The position numbers and the translations under genes are program-made. A stretch of 64,000 nt of DNA from Bettongia penicillata ogilbyi (Eukaryota > Chordata > Mammalia > Diprotodontia > Potoroidae), in NCBI GenBank assembly GCA_023548195.1, contig JAJHZJ010000695.1, forward strand, positions 248,001 through 312,000, written 5' to 3'. Position 1 is the stretch's first letter, and each line of letters starts with the position of its first letter. The notes under the pieces are model-generated. The model was not told the origin of the DNA. It was given only the letters and a program-made list of their open reading frames with translations, and made no database searches. Of the stretch, positions 10,716 to 22,354 are shown piece after piece.

Positions 10716-10922
10716 CAATAATATTTTAAAATTAATTCATTGTTACATATATTTATAATCTGCCCCTCCTATTGCCTCTACTTCTTTTCCTGAGTTTTCA
10801 AGGGTCATTGGAATCTTGCTTATGGTACTTATGCCTTTGGAATTGTATTATATTGTATGGGTCATCAGGAGCTAGGGTGAATGCAATGGAGTTTGCAACA
10901 ATCATATGATATCTGTTTGTAT

Positions 10923-10923
10923 C

Positions 10924-10999
<76 letters not shown>

Positions 11000-11000
11000 G
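10923..11000. repeat. (CT)n microsatellite
   Basis: About 75 bases of nearly pure CT dinucleotides with two interruptions. Arg/Glu-rich open frames on the other strand are artefacts of the repeat. Confidence 0.95.
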
Positions 11001-11059
11001 ACATTCTGAACATTATGCTCATGAACATGCCCAGAAATTGGTGTGTATGTATGTATGTG

Positions 11060-11101
11060 TGTATATGGGTGTGTCCATATATACAAACACACCCATATAC
11101 A
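11060..11101. repeat. Perfect 15-bp inverted repeat (hairpin)
   Basis: Arms tgtatatgggtgtgt (11060-11074) and acacacccatataca (11087-11101) are exact reverse complements with a 12-base loop. It probably arose from a TG/TA simple repeat next to the CT tract. Confidence 0.9.
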
Positions 11102-11934
11102 TATGTACCTATATTTCCCTTTAATTCTTCAGTTATCTGGAGCACTCCTCAAATTTCAACCCTCTCAACTCATATCATTCATCTATTTATTTTAAACACA
11201 TAATTTATAAACAAAATCATATGACTTGGGAAATAATTGATATTAAGGAAACAATGTTTTCAGTATAGTATACAGTAAAATGAAATTAGGGATGTAATTT
11301 CTCTCTTCTTTATGCTCTTTCCCAGACATTATTAGGCAAACAGAATGGAGTTAGGTGGAGATTTAAAACCTCGGCAGAAGCTTTTCTCAGAATCATTTTA
11401 GGGGAGAAAAAGGAGAAACATGCTATGAACTGGACTCTGCTATATCTCACCAACTGCCACTGATAGGTGACCTTGATCAAGTATTGAATGCATTCCTGGG
11501 TTCATTCAATCTGGTTTCTCCCATTGTCTACAGTCAATTTGTAGTCTAGTCAGGCTTCCATGTACTTTCTTGATATTTTTACTCCCACTCTACTTCTTAC
11601 TACATGGCAAGGAAAGCATATAATCAACACTGTTGTTCAATATGCATTTTCAGTCCTTCAAGAGCACCCCAGAATTTTAGGCAAAATATTTTGTAAGGCC
11701 ACAGGAATCAGAAACTCCATAGCTCTGGATGGCATATGCCTGCATACATTACAGAGAGTTAAGTCTTTATACTCTTTTATAATCTATAATTTCTATTACC
11801 ACTCGTGGGGGCAGAGAAGAACAGAGTGGGATACGTATACACATAATACTTTTAGGAGAGAAAATTAAATGCTAACTATAAAAATTAAAAAAGGCTGAGC
11901 CTTGAATAAAGCCAGTGATTGTTGCTTTTCTTCA

Positions 11935-12110
11935 TTTTTGTTTTTAAAGACCACTGTTCTCACGGATGATATTTTGACTTGTGCAAGAATTCAGTGAGGC
12001 AGAATTGCACAAAGTCATCAACCTCACTCTCTCTTCATGAGTCATTGAAGTCCAGTGGCAGCACAAAAATCAAGACACCTTGAGATGGCCCAGAGCACTC
12101 TTTGTGTCCT
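11935..12110 (+). repeat. Marsupial SINE (gaagaggacc-type family)
   Basis: 'gaccactgttctcacggatg', then ttttgacttgtgca, aaagtcatcaacctcactctc, gaagtccagtggcagc and ttgagatggccc match the family at 3285-3810. The 300 bases following may be its extended 3' part but are not clear. Confidence 0.5.
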
Positions 12111-12662
12111 AGATGCCTGACCAAGTTTTAAGCACTCCATAGCACCTGCTTCAGCTGCCTTCACGTCATTGTAAAACATGGTTTCCATCCTACCACTCTG
12201 ACAAGGAAAATCTTCGTGTGCTTGGAGTAGATATCCACTTTACTCGTTGACAGGTTTTAGGCCTGAGAGTTACCTTCAACCTGGTTTAGCTTGTCTACCA
12301 AGATTGTTTGTCTGGTATTGTACAAGCTACAGCATCTTGGAAACAAAGATGAGAGTTGCGTGAATCAAGTGGACACCCAAAGTGGGTGGAGCAGCCTTAC
12401 AAAAAGGCTCAACAAGCCCTTATATTAGAGGTGCTAGTCTTCCTGAGTACACTTTATACCTAAGTTTTTAAGATGTATAAAGGAGAAGACTATATTCCTG
12501 GCATGGGGAACAACTTCTTCAAAAGCATGGGAATTATCTTCAGTGACAATTCATACTCTATATAGCATGCATTAATTTTAACCTGAAGTTGCAGCAAAAT
12601 TGAAAGAACTGCAATTTCTTCCACACTCTAAAATATTCCCAAGCTAGATGTAATTATTTTGG

Positions 12663-12897
12663 GTCAGTAGTGCTTAACCTGTGGTCCACGCATAGGTGTC
12701 ATATCATCCATGAACTTACATGAGGAAAATATTAAATTTGTATTTATTCATTCATTCGTCTGTTTGTTTATTATAATTCTACATAGTTTATTCTAAGCAA
12801 TTGAAAATATTGTTCTGATAATAGATCCATGAGTTTAACTAGAATCCCAAAGGGGCCTATTACATACCTATAAAAAAAGGTTAAGAATGCCCACGTT
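12663..12897 (+). mobile_element. Nonautonomous DNA transposon (MITE-like), copy 2
   Basis: Imperfect terminal inverted repeats: gcttaacctgtggtcc near the left end (12670) and ggttaagaatgccc at the right end (about 12880). Internal 'ggtgtcatatcatccatgaa' and 'atcccaaaggggcc' fit the same family as 6812-7035. At about 235 bp it has no coding capacity. It is likely a hAT-type MITE, but the superfamily is inferred. Confidence 0.55.
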
Positions 12898-13211
12898 AGA
12901 GAGAATCAAGTTGAAATAGTACCTTAACGGACTACAATGGAAGTTTTAAACACATTTTTTCACTGAAGAATGTGAGATTGCACATAGTTTTCTTTAGTTA
13001 TATGTTTGTAGGTAGATTTTCCCTCAGGGAAGTCTTACGGACTGGTAACATAGGTTACAAGCTTACACACTGTTTTTGCTTATTTTTTAATATGGGTTTT
13101 TAAGTAGAACTTCATCCTTATGGGGAGGGGCATAGGTGACTACATCTGTGAACATGAACCTGTGTGTATATGTGTATGTGTGTGTAATGTTTCCACTTGT
13201 TGTTACCTCAC

Positions 13212-13476
13212 AAAGTTAGGGTTGTTTTTCAGCCATGTCTGATTCTTTGTGACACCATCTGGGTTTTTGGGTTTTTTTTTGGCAAAGATAACAAAGTGAT
13301 TTGGCATTTTCTTCTTCAGCTCATTTTACAGATGAGGAAACTAAGGCAAATATGGTTGAGTGATTTGTCGAGAGTGTCGAAGTTTGTAAGTATATAAGGC
13401 CAGATTTGAACTCAGAGGTTGAAGTCTTCCTGACTTCAGACCTGCTGTTTTATCCACTGCACCGACTAGCTGCCCA
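13212..13476 (-). repeat. Marsupial tRNA-type SINE, near full length
   Basis: Nearly the whole element in antisense: cagccatgtctgattctttg, ttggcaaagataacaaagtg, cagctcattttacagatgag, ggccagatttgaactcag and the A/B-box end ttttatccactgcaccgac-tagctgccc. It helps identify the genome as marsupial. Confidence 0.85.
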
Positions 13477-13499
13477 ATTTCCAGAATTCAGGTCAATTC

Positions 13500-14045
13500 T
13501 GAATTTAAGCACAGCACTCAGTGTGAGATCAATAAAATGAACCAGTAATGATGTTTCAATGATTATTTCTCTAAATGGGGCCTGGTGCAATGTTTTCTTT
13601 CTTTTTTTAACTCTCTTTCCTTCTGTGTCTGATGCAAATTAGCCATAGACACTTCTCCTGTAAATCACTAAGAAAACATTAGAATGAACACCCAAGATGT
13701 GCGCTAGGCATACTGACTTTGACCTCCAAAGAACAGCCATATCTGTGAACCAAACAAACACAAGAAGGCCTCAAGGGACCTAGTCATCAATAGACACCTG
13801 AGACAGTCCATTCAATAGAACTAATATGTAGATAACGTTGTTGAGGTTTTTTAATTTTAATTTATTTTTTTTCCTTTATTATCAACAGCCTTATAATCAG
13901 TTATGTAACACATTTAAAATGATTCATGAAATAAGGGTATGTAAGAAGGTCTAAAAATAATCAAAAAGTTCAAAAGAACCATGATTTAATCATTAGTAAT
14001 AAAAATTCCATTTATTTTCATAGCACTATAGCTTTCCAAAAGAAT
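13500..14045. other. Gene-free stretch, nothing recognised
   Basis: AT-rich sequence with no coding signal or repeat that I can name. Confidence 0.4.
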
Positions 14046-14047
14046 TC

Positions 14048-14050
14048 ATA

Positions 14051-14081
<31 letters not shown>

Positions 14082-14105
14082 GTGTGTGTATATTTATATA
14101 TATTT
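14048..14105. repeat. (CA)n/(GT)n/TA microsatellite
   Basis: About 30 bases of CA followed by cgtgtgtgt and a TA-rich run. The CA/GT junction is self-complementary. Confidence 0.95.
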
Positions 14106-14574
14106 TTTCATCCACTCATCTACTACACAGAACACCTACTCTGATGTGCTATTATGACCCAGAGGCAGCTCAAAATTTTTACTCATGTGTGATAGAGTGA
14201 ACACTCTGCCGCACACTACCAAACTTTATAAGCTCGGAGGATTTGCTGAATGTCAGAATGTAACTCCATTTTTCAGTACTCCACAGAATGAAGAATTAAT
14301 AAAATATTAAAAATTGATGTATGGAAGTTCAAAAAGAAGTTTAGAAGCAAAGCATTGTGAGGTTATTATTTTGATAAATTTAGGATATGATTAAAATTGT
14401 TATATTTATTTTTAATTTTTAACATTTAATATCTATTTTAGTTTCTCCTAAAATCTTCTTATTATTGTTCTCTGTATACTGAAATGTTGGTTGATTATTA
14501 ATATCACAATAAAAACAGAATTAAAGAAATGGAAGCACTCTACACTATTACATGACAGTACTGGTCAGTAAAGT

Positions 14575-14720
14575 AAACAGTAACTACATGGTTAAAAGAA
14601 TTGGATTCAAGTTCTTTCTCTGCCCTTCAGACCTTGGATAAGTCACTTAATCCCTGTGGCCTTCAGCTTCCCCATTTATGAAAGAGGGGACTCTGATAAC
14701 ATCTAATGTCATTGCCTGTC
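14575..14720 (+). repeat. MIR-type SINE
   Basis: 'attggattcaagttctttct', then ttggataagtcacttaatccctg, cagcttccccatttatgaaa and gggactctgata show MIR in sense orientation. Confidence 0.65.
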
Positions 14721-14916
14721 CAGATCAATGATGCTAATGGTCCTACAAGAACAAAAAAAATTCAATACAACAAACATTTAGGAATGTTAGCTAAAATGAG
14801 ACAGCTGATTTCCACTAGAAAGTTGACATCTAGGTAGTGGATTGTTTTTTCAGTTGTAACAACTCAGAAAAACTGTCTTTTAAGGCATAATGGACTTATT
14901 ATCCCTCCATGAAAGA

Positions 14917-15745
14917 AATCTAGAATCATCTCATTATTTGAATATATTTAATATTCTTAGGATAGATATTATTTTCTCCATTTCAGAGAGGATATAAGTG
15001 ACAGTAGATGGTGAACTGATAGGATTATATTTGAACAGTTAGTAAATGTCAGTGCCAAAGAAAGAAACCAGGTTTTCTGTTTTCCATCTCACGCTATTTT
15101 CCCAACACACTGCACTTGACCTGCTAAAATATAAGAGCACACTAACAATATGGCACCTCTGATTGACAAGGACAATATTTCATTGTGATTATTTGTGTTC
15201 AGAAATTAGAAAGAAATTTCTAAGATCTGTTTTTCCCTGAATAGTTTCATAAAGAAATGAGAACAGTGATCAATTTAAGATTGTGAAAGATGAGGAAATA
15301 AGATTTAAAATGGAAAACTAAAAGATCTGAAATTATCTAGACAATAAACTTTAATGGATAGCAGGGTTTTACATGAGAGGATATATACATTGCTTTATTT
15401 CCACTGATGTTTTCACTAGTAGAAGAGGAAGGACACTGGTATAGCAGGTATTTAGGAGGTTAAAACAATAGATTCAAGGAAGTTGAATAGTGAAATACTG
15501 GTACTAGGATCACTAGGATCAGGGACATCAGTCACAGAGAGAACTGAGAATAAGAACAAAATTATATGACACTACCCAAAACTGTCTAGGTGCTATAGAG
15601 TAGAGAATGCACAAACACTGAGAGGTAACTGTTGATGTGCTTTCCTCTCCTTCACCCACAGGCACACACATACAATCATATATACATACATAGATTAAAC
15701 CAGTCTTGGTGAGCTTTAACCCCCTCCTCCCTTTCCTTTTAAAAA
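14917..15745 (+). repeat. Direct duplicate of 31019-31840
   Basis: Long interrupted similarity with 31019-31840 in the same order and orientation: aaatctagaat, gaaataag(a/c)ttaaaatgg, ggaaaacta-a-ga-tctg, acatgag(g)g, ttatttc-actgat/gaggtt-t-ac, and ttggtgagct near the end. Offsets stay near 16.1 kb throughout (for example 15311 to 31400 and 15706 to 31803). It includes an antisense MIR-like part at 14950-15100. It is either a tandem segmental duplication or two copies of an unnamed repeat. Confidence 0.55.
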
Positions 15746-16605
15746 AATATGTTAATCATTCATTTCTGACATTCTTTTCTTTTTACATTGTGTCCCTCCC
15801 ATCCTTCCCTGTCCCATTGAAAAGGCAAGCAAATAATATTAATGACACATATGAAACCATGCAAAGTAAATTTCCAAATAAATCATATCTCAAAAAAAGT
15901 TTTAAAAATGAAGAAAGTTATATTTCAGTTTTCACCCAGAGTTCATCAACTTTCTCTTGAGGTGGATAGCATTTTGTTTATCATCATGAGAACTTTGAAA
16001 TTGTCTTGGATCATTTTATTGGTTAGATTAGTCAAGCCTTTCATGGTTGGCCATCGTTACAACATTGTTACCAAACACAAAAATCTCCTGATTCTTCTCA
16101 CTTCACTTTGCATCAGTTCATATAGGTACATATGTATGTGTGCATATATACATAAATGTGTATATGTGTACATATATGTGGATATATATTTATACACACA
16201 TATACATATATATGTTTATGCATATGTGTGTATGTATAGTACATTTAGGTCCTATTCTTTTTTCTTTGATCTTTTTGAGGAACAGAACTTGTAGTGATAT
16301 GACTGGATCAAAGGATATAAAGAGTTTTATGGCCCTTTGGGCATAGTTTCAAATTGTTCTCCAGAATGTTTGAAGTAGTTCACAAGTGTAACAGTTCACT
16401 AAGGTACCTATTTTCCCTCATCTCTCCCAGTATGTGTCATTTCTGACAGGTGTGAAGAGGTAACCTAGAGTTGTTTTAATTTGCATTTGTCCTACTCAAT
16501 AATGATTCTGAAAGTCTTGTTTATATGACTAAAGACAGCTTTGATTTCTGCTTCTGAAAACATTTTCTTATTCTTTGACCATTTATCAATTTAGGAATGA
16601 CTGCT
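15715..16605 (-). mobile_element. Old L1, 3' end, antisense
   Basis: Antisense text of the L1 ORF2 C-terminus and 3' UTR: tggatcaaaggatataaaga, ccctttgggcatagtttcaaattgttctccagaatg and tctgacaggtgtgaagaggt. The same older L1 subfamily is seen at 46580-47290. A TA/TG-rich tract (16130-16235) has expanded within it. No intact frame survives. Confidence 0.75.
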
Positions 16606-16739
16606 GTTCTTTTTTTTTAAATAAATTTTACCCAGTCACCAATATATTTGAGAAATTAACTATTACAGAAAAAAAAAAACTTACTCCAAAATTATATTTG
16701 AGAAAATATTTTAAAGTTGCTTGGAGAAGACTCTGAAGA

Positions 16740-16992
16740 GTTTAGCGATGGGCAAATAGTGCGGTAGACAGAGTGTGTGCTAGACCTGAAATCAGGAAGA
16801 TTCCTCCTCATGAGTTAAAATCTGATCTCAGACCCTAACTACCTATATAACTCTGAGGAAGGTACTTACCCTATCTGCCTCAGTTTCCTCATCTGCAAAA
16901 TGTCCTGGGAAAGATAATGGCAAACCACTCCAGTACCTTTGCCAAGAAAACCCCAAATGAGGTCACAAAGAGTCTGACATGACTAAAAACAA
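16740..16992 (+). repeat. Marsupial tRNA-type SINE, near full length
   Basis: Sense copy: aatagtgcggtagacagagt, cctgaaatcaggaagattcc, cctcagtttcctcatctgca, ggcaaaccactccagtacct, ttgccaagaaaaccccaaatg and cacaaagagtctgacatgac. This is one of the best preserved copies in the window. Confidence 0.88.
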
Positions 16993-17419
16993 GTGAGCTG
17001 CTGTGTTTCCTATACTCTCTCATCTTACGTCTGCCTCCTTGCAAAAGGGACAATTTTTTTTTTTGAAAAAAAAAAAAAAACAAACTCTAACTCCATGATC
17101 AGAAACTATTGTATGACCCTGGGTGCTTTGACAAAGTCAATTCAGTCTTAGGAGATTTGGGGTTGATTAATGATGCATTCCAAAGTCTACTGTTTATCAG
17201 TTATCCTACTCCCCAGAGAATGCCAGGTAGCTACAGGTGGGGGCAAGGGGAATGAGTTCACTATTAAGTTCCCTGCCTCAGGGGTTGTGCTCATAACTGA
17301 CCTACTTCAGCTGATGCAACTTTCCCTTCTCACCTAGAGCTCTCATTACTCTCTCTGGATGATTTCCTGACTTGGGTACTTATGGGCAATAATATAGAAA
17401 AGAGCAACAAATAAACAAT

Positions 17420-17540
17420 ATCTTGAGGAATTGGAAAGCCAGAGTTTTGAGACCTGCTCTGTCACAGACTAGCTATGTGTCCACTTGGGTAAGTCACTTC
17501 TCCTGTCTAGGTCTCAAGACTTCATCCATGCTTACAACCA
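17420..17540 (+). repeat. MIR-type SINE
   Basis: 'ctgtcacagactagctatgt' followed by acttgggtaagtcacttctcc and ggtctcaagacttcatcc, MIR in sense orientation. Confidence 0.6.
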
Positions 17541-17769
17541 AATAACTTGTATTCCTTTATTTCTGGCATTCTTCAAGTCTGGGACAGGAGTAAAAGTAAG
17601 ATGAAGGACTGAGTTCATAGGTGGGATGGGCTATGTGTAAATGACTAAAAATCTTGAGCCATTATAAAACTTTTCCCCCCTTTCTCTCAGATCTCAATGT
17701 TGCTGAGGATTGATGAATATATTTTAGCTGCCCTGGCTTGGGCCCTATTCTTCTCTAATTGTGACCATC

Positions 17770-19090
17770 TCCTTCTTTTCTTTTTTTTTCCTTTAAAAAA
17801 GCTTTTATTGACATCTTTTCTTTTTACATCACCTTCATTTCCAAACATATTCCTCCCCTATTCCCTCAAATGGATAGACATCACTTTTAACAAAGAACTG
17901 AGAAACAAGGGGAGGGAAAAAGCAGTTAATCCAAACTAACATGTCAAGTGAGTCTGCAAACATATGCATTGTCCTATTCCCATCTTCCCCAAGCTCTGCA
18001 AAGAAAAGAAGACATTACATTTTCTCTTCTCCCTTTTCTAGGTCAAGTGTAGTCATTTTAATTTAGTTGATTTACCATTTAGATTTTTTTCCTCCTGTTC
18101 TTTCCATTTATACTGTTGCATGTCTTGTGTATACTGTTTTCTTGGTTCTGTTTCCTTTGCTCTTCATTAATTCACTTAAGGGGCAGTAATACTTCATTAT
18201 ATTTGTGTACCACAATGTTAGCCCTTCCCCAGTCAATGGGTATCTCCTTAGTTTCCAGTTCTTATGAATAAAGTTTTTAAAAACTCTGTTGCTCCATTTT
18301 CTCCAAGGCTTCTGGTAGCTCTTATTCCAATTTCCTTTCCTTTATATTTGAAGGCCTTTCTCCTGCTAACCTGAAGAATTTTTGCTTGTTATTGGAATTG
18401 TTAAATTTAATCACTGTGAATTAGAGTTTGCTGCACAGGTTTCTTGTGAAGGCAACTTGTGGATTCTTTCAATTGGCACTTTGTGTTCTGTATGCAGAAA
18501 TTCTGGATAGCATTGTTGTATTATTTCTGGCATTATGGTGTTCAGATTTTTTGACTTGTGATCCTTCTGGGAGACCCATAATCCCTCTTGAACTTATAGA
18601 TTGATATATTTTATTTGCATAGAGATCATTTAACTTTACTGCTTTTTTGCTTCTCTTCTTCCAGCTTGTCTTTTACTTCTGTGTACTTGTATTCCCAATC
18701 AGTTATCCTCTGTTTCTTTGGTGAGACTTGTCTGTTTTCTGTTCGGCTAATTATTTCTCCTGTGTATAAGCCATAAACTCTGCTTTCATGATTCTTGTTT
18801 CTCTTTTAAGCCATTCAGGAATATCCTGCTGTGGTCCCATGCTCTCTTGTTGACCCATAGGTTCCTTTGCTTTATCAGGTATTGATTCATTTTGGGGGGG
18901 GCTGTGCTCTTCCCCTGGTTTGGAGGCCATTTTACTTTCTGTTATTAATATCCTCCCTGTTGGTTTATCTGCTTATGTTCAAAGTGTTTGAGTTTTCTTC
19001 CTCCTGAAATCTTTGGCAATTTCAGTGTTTCTATTTTTTTTAATTTTCCCCTCTTGCTCACTTTTTGGCTCCTCCCCCTTTGGTGGTGGT
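17770..19090 (-). mobile_element. Old L1/HAL1, antisense, internally deleted
   Basis: Read on the minus strand, 18300-18900 carries a broken ORF1: the stretch at about 18545-18590 reads IMGLPEGSQ, equal to the IMGLPES/ENHDQ motif of the other ORF1 copies here, with a coiled-coil-like Lys/Glu-rich part upstream. Next to it, 18190-18265 (atatttgtgtaccacaatg, ccccagtcaatgggtatctcc) matches the 3' end of L1 ORF2 in antisense. ORF1 thus lies directly beside the ORF2 tail, so the middle of the element is missing. All frames are disrupted. Confidence 0.55.
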
Positions 19091-19698
19091 TTCTCTAGAA
19101 GCTGGATCTCAAAACCATCTCAGCCTTCTCCCGCATTGGATAATTCTCATTTCATCTGCCTCAGTTTGTGTCCTAAATGACTTCTGGGGGGTTGAACTGG
19201 CCCCAGCTCATCTCCTCCTTTTCTACACACCCTCTACAAACACCTTATTAAACAAGGAAGTAACTATCCTCTGACTAGGGGATGAAAAGATTATCAAAGG
19301 AAGATAAGAATTATTAGAGACAGCCATCTTGTGAACTGTATCTAATCTGGTACAGATGAGACATTTTACTCTTCTTTCTCTCAGATATTTATTGAGCTTT
19401 TTCCATTATCCATTACAAATTTTAAAATCTTGATATACTATGATATTTCTTTCCTTATTCTCACCAAAATCCTATTGTATGTAGCGCTAGTTTTTTTCCC
19501 CCTGTGTCCATTGGAAATGGTTAATTTTGAATAAATATGAAATACTTTCCTAAACTAAAGAGGACGATGGGTGAGGAAGACTCAGTAGTCCAAATCATAT
19601 AGATTTTTTTTTATTCTGTGTCCAGTTTTAATCCTGACCTTGTTTGTGAAGAAGGGTGACTTTCTTGGTCCTGGAGACTGGGTTTTTCCTTATCCATC

Positions 19699-19709
19699 AA
19701 ACGACTAGG
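19699..19709. repeat. Left target-site duplication of HAL1-A
   Basis: aaacgactagg immediately before the element's 5' end; the partner at 23364-23374 is aaaccactagg (10 of 11 identical). Confidence 0.5.
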
Positions 19710-20559
19710 GGAAGGAGCCAGGATGGCAGAGTAGAAATACACAGATGCTTAGCTCTTAACCCACAGCCCATGAAATACCTGTAAAGAAGAACTCTCAACA
19801 AATTCTAGAGCAGCAGAAGCCAAATAACAACAGAGTAGAGGAGATTTCTGTTCCAGAGAGACCAGAAAAACCAACAGGAAAGGTCTGTCACACACCAGAC
19901 CTGGAGCAGAGTCCAGCCCTGCCTTGGCCACACTGCACTGAGAGGAGCAGATCTGAGCAGGCTTCAGGGACAGAATCTCCAGCAGCAGCACAGGTCCCAC
20001 AACCCACGGGTGCCAAAGGTCAGTGAGAGAGTCTTTTTGGCTGGATGAGAAGGGATCAGGGTGTCCTCATAACTCAGGCCCCCTCAGGAAGCAGCAGGGG
20101 AGGTAGCAGCATACAGGGGCTCCCTAAGCAGGCAGTGGCCCACATCCATTATTGAAAATCTCCACATAAACTCCTGGAGGGAATTAAGCCCCTGTGTGGT
20201 GGCTCTGCCCCAACCTGAGCAACTGAACTTAATCTTACACTGAATAGCAGCCCCACTCCTGCTGAAAGTCCCTAAGGCTTGGGAGCAGCATTTGAATCTC
20301 AGCCCCCAAGAACTGGCTAGGTGGAACTGGAGGTGAGGTGGTACTAGAGAGAAAATTCAAAAGTCAAGTAACTGGCTGGGAAAATGCCCAGAAAATGGAA
20401 AAAATAAGATCATAGAAGATTACTTTTTGGGGGAACAGGTGTCTCCCCCCATCCTTTCAGATGAGGAAGTACAAGGCATACTGTCAGAGGATGTCATGGC
20501 CTCTTCCTCCAAAGGGAACTTAAAATAGGCTCAGGCAATAGAAGACCTTAAAAAACAAA

Positions 20560-21415
20560 TTATCAGCTTACTAAAGGAAACAAACAAAAAAAAAAAATCC
20601 TGAGGAAAATAACAGCTTTAAAAAGAGGCTAACTCAATTGGAAAAAGAGGTCCAAAAAGCCAATGAGGAGAAGGTGGTTTTAAAAAACAGAATTAACCAA
20701 ATGGAGGAGAAGGTTCAAAAGCTCACTGAACAAAATAATTCATTGAAAAAAAGAAAAAATGAGTTCAGGGAAATTAATGACCGAGAGTTAAACCAAGAAG
20801 TTAGTAAACAAAACCAAAAATTTGAAAAAATAGAAAATAAGGTGAAATAACTCATTGGAAAAACAACTGACCTGGAAAATAGATGCAGCAGAAATCATTT
20901 AAAAATTATTGGACTACCTGAAAACCATGATCAAAAAAAGAGCCCAGACATTATCTTCCATGAAATTATCAAGGAAAACTACCCTGATGTAATACAGTCA
21001 GAAGGCAAAATGGATATTGAAAAAATTCATCAATCACCCCCTGAAAGAAACCTAATCAGAGAAACTCCTAGGAATACTGAGGCCAATTTTCAGAGTTTCC
21101 AGATCAAGGATAAAATATTGCAAGCAGCTAGAAAGAAACAATTTGAGTATTGTGGAAATACAATCAGGATAACATAGGATCTGGCAGCTTCAACATTAAG
21201 GGATCAAAGGGCTTGGGATGGGATATTTCAGAGGTCAAAGAAAACTGGAATTGAAACTAAGAATCACCTACCTAGCAAATCTGAGTATAATACTTCAAGG
21301 AAATAAATGGTCATTCAATGATATAGATGACTTTCAAGAATTCATGTTGAGGAAAAGACCAGATCTGTATAGAAAATTTGACTTCCCAAGACAAGAATCA
21401 AGACAAGCATGAAAA
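20560..21415 (+). pseudogene. HAL1-A ORF1 remnant
   Basis: Remnant of the L1/HAL1 RNA-binding ORF1 protein. The coiled-coil part includes EKEVQKANEEK, MEEKVQKLTEQNNSLKK and KQNQKFEKIENKVK, ended by TAA at 20848-20850. The RNA-recognition part follows in the same frame (TTDLENRCS, IIGLPENHDQKK, IIFHEIIKENYPDV), and the C-terminal end RKFDFPRQESRQA (21370-21412) is in another frame. With at least two in-frame stops and frameshifts, it cannot make a normal trimeric ORF1p. Confidence 0.85.
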
Positions 21416-22354
21416 GGTAAACAGGAGAGAAAAATCATAAAAGACTCTCTAAAGCTGAACTGTTTACATTACTACATGGAAAGAAAATATTTTTAACTCT
21501 TGAATCTTTTCTCAATATTTGGATGTTGGAGAGATTGTACATACATACATACACACACACACAAACACATAGAGAGAGAGTACAGGGTGTGTTATATCAG
21601 AAGAGATAATATCCACATATACAAAAAATAAAATAAAAATTAAGGGGTGAAGGAGGAAAATTCCGGAAAGAGAAATGGAGTAATGGAATGTGGCAGGCTA
21701 TAAATCATAAAAGAGATAAGAAAAATCTTATTCACTGGAGGAGATAAGGGAGAAGGGGGGGATAAAGCTACTTTCCCCACGTGTGGCTGAAGGAGGGAAT
21801 AACATGTTCACTAAATTTGATATGAAAATTTATGTACACCACAGGGGAGTAGGAAAGGAGGCAACAAGTGGAGTGAGGGAAATGTTAGAAGGGAAGGCAA
21901 ATTGGAGGAGGAAGTCACTAGAAATAAACACTTTTGAGAAGGGACAAGGTCAATTGTAGGGGTGAAAATAAGAGGGGATAGGGTAGGTCAGAGGGCAATA
22001 TAATTAGTATTATACAACATGATTACTATGGAAGTCTTTTGCAAAAGAACACATATTTAGTCTGTATTGAATTGCTTCCCTTCTCAGTGGGGCTGGGGAG
22101 AGGGGGGAGGGTGAGAAATTGGAATTCAAAGTATTAGAAACTAATGTTGAGAATTTTTATTGCATATAATCGGGAAATAAGAACTACAGGGATAGGGGTA
22201 TGGAAATTTGTCTTGCCCCACAAGAAAAGAGAGAAGATGGGGATAGGAGAGGGGTGGCGTGTGATGGAGGGGAGGGTACATTGAGGGAAGGAGTAATCAG
22301 AATGCAAGGTATTAGGAAGCTGGGGGAAGGGAGTGATGGGGAGAAAAATTGGAC

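Noticed and set aside
10798..11145. 115-codon Arg/Glu-rich open frame on -
   Set aside because: It is the antisense translation of the CT microsatellite.
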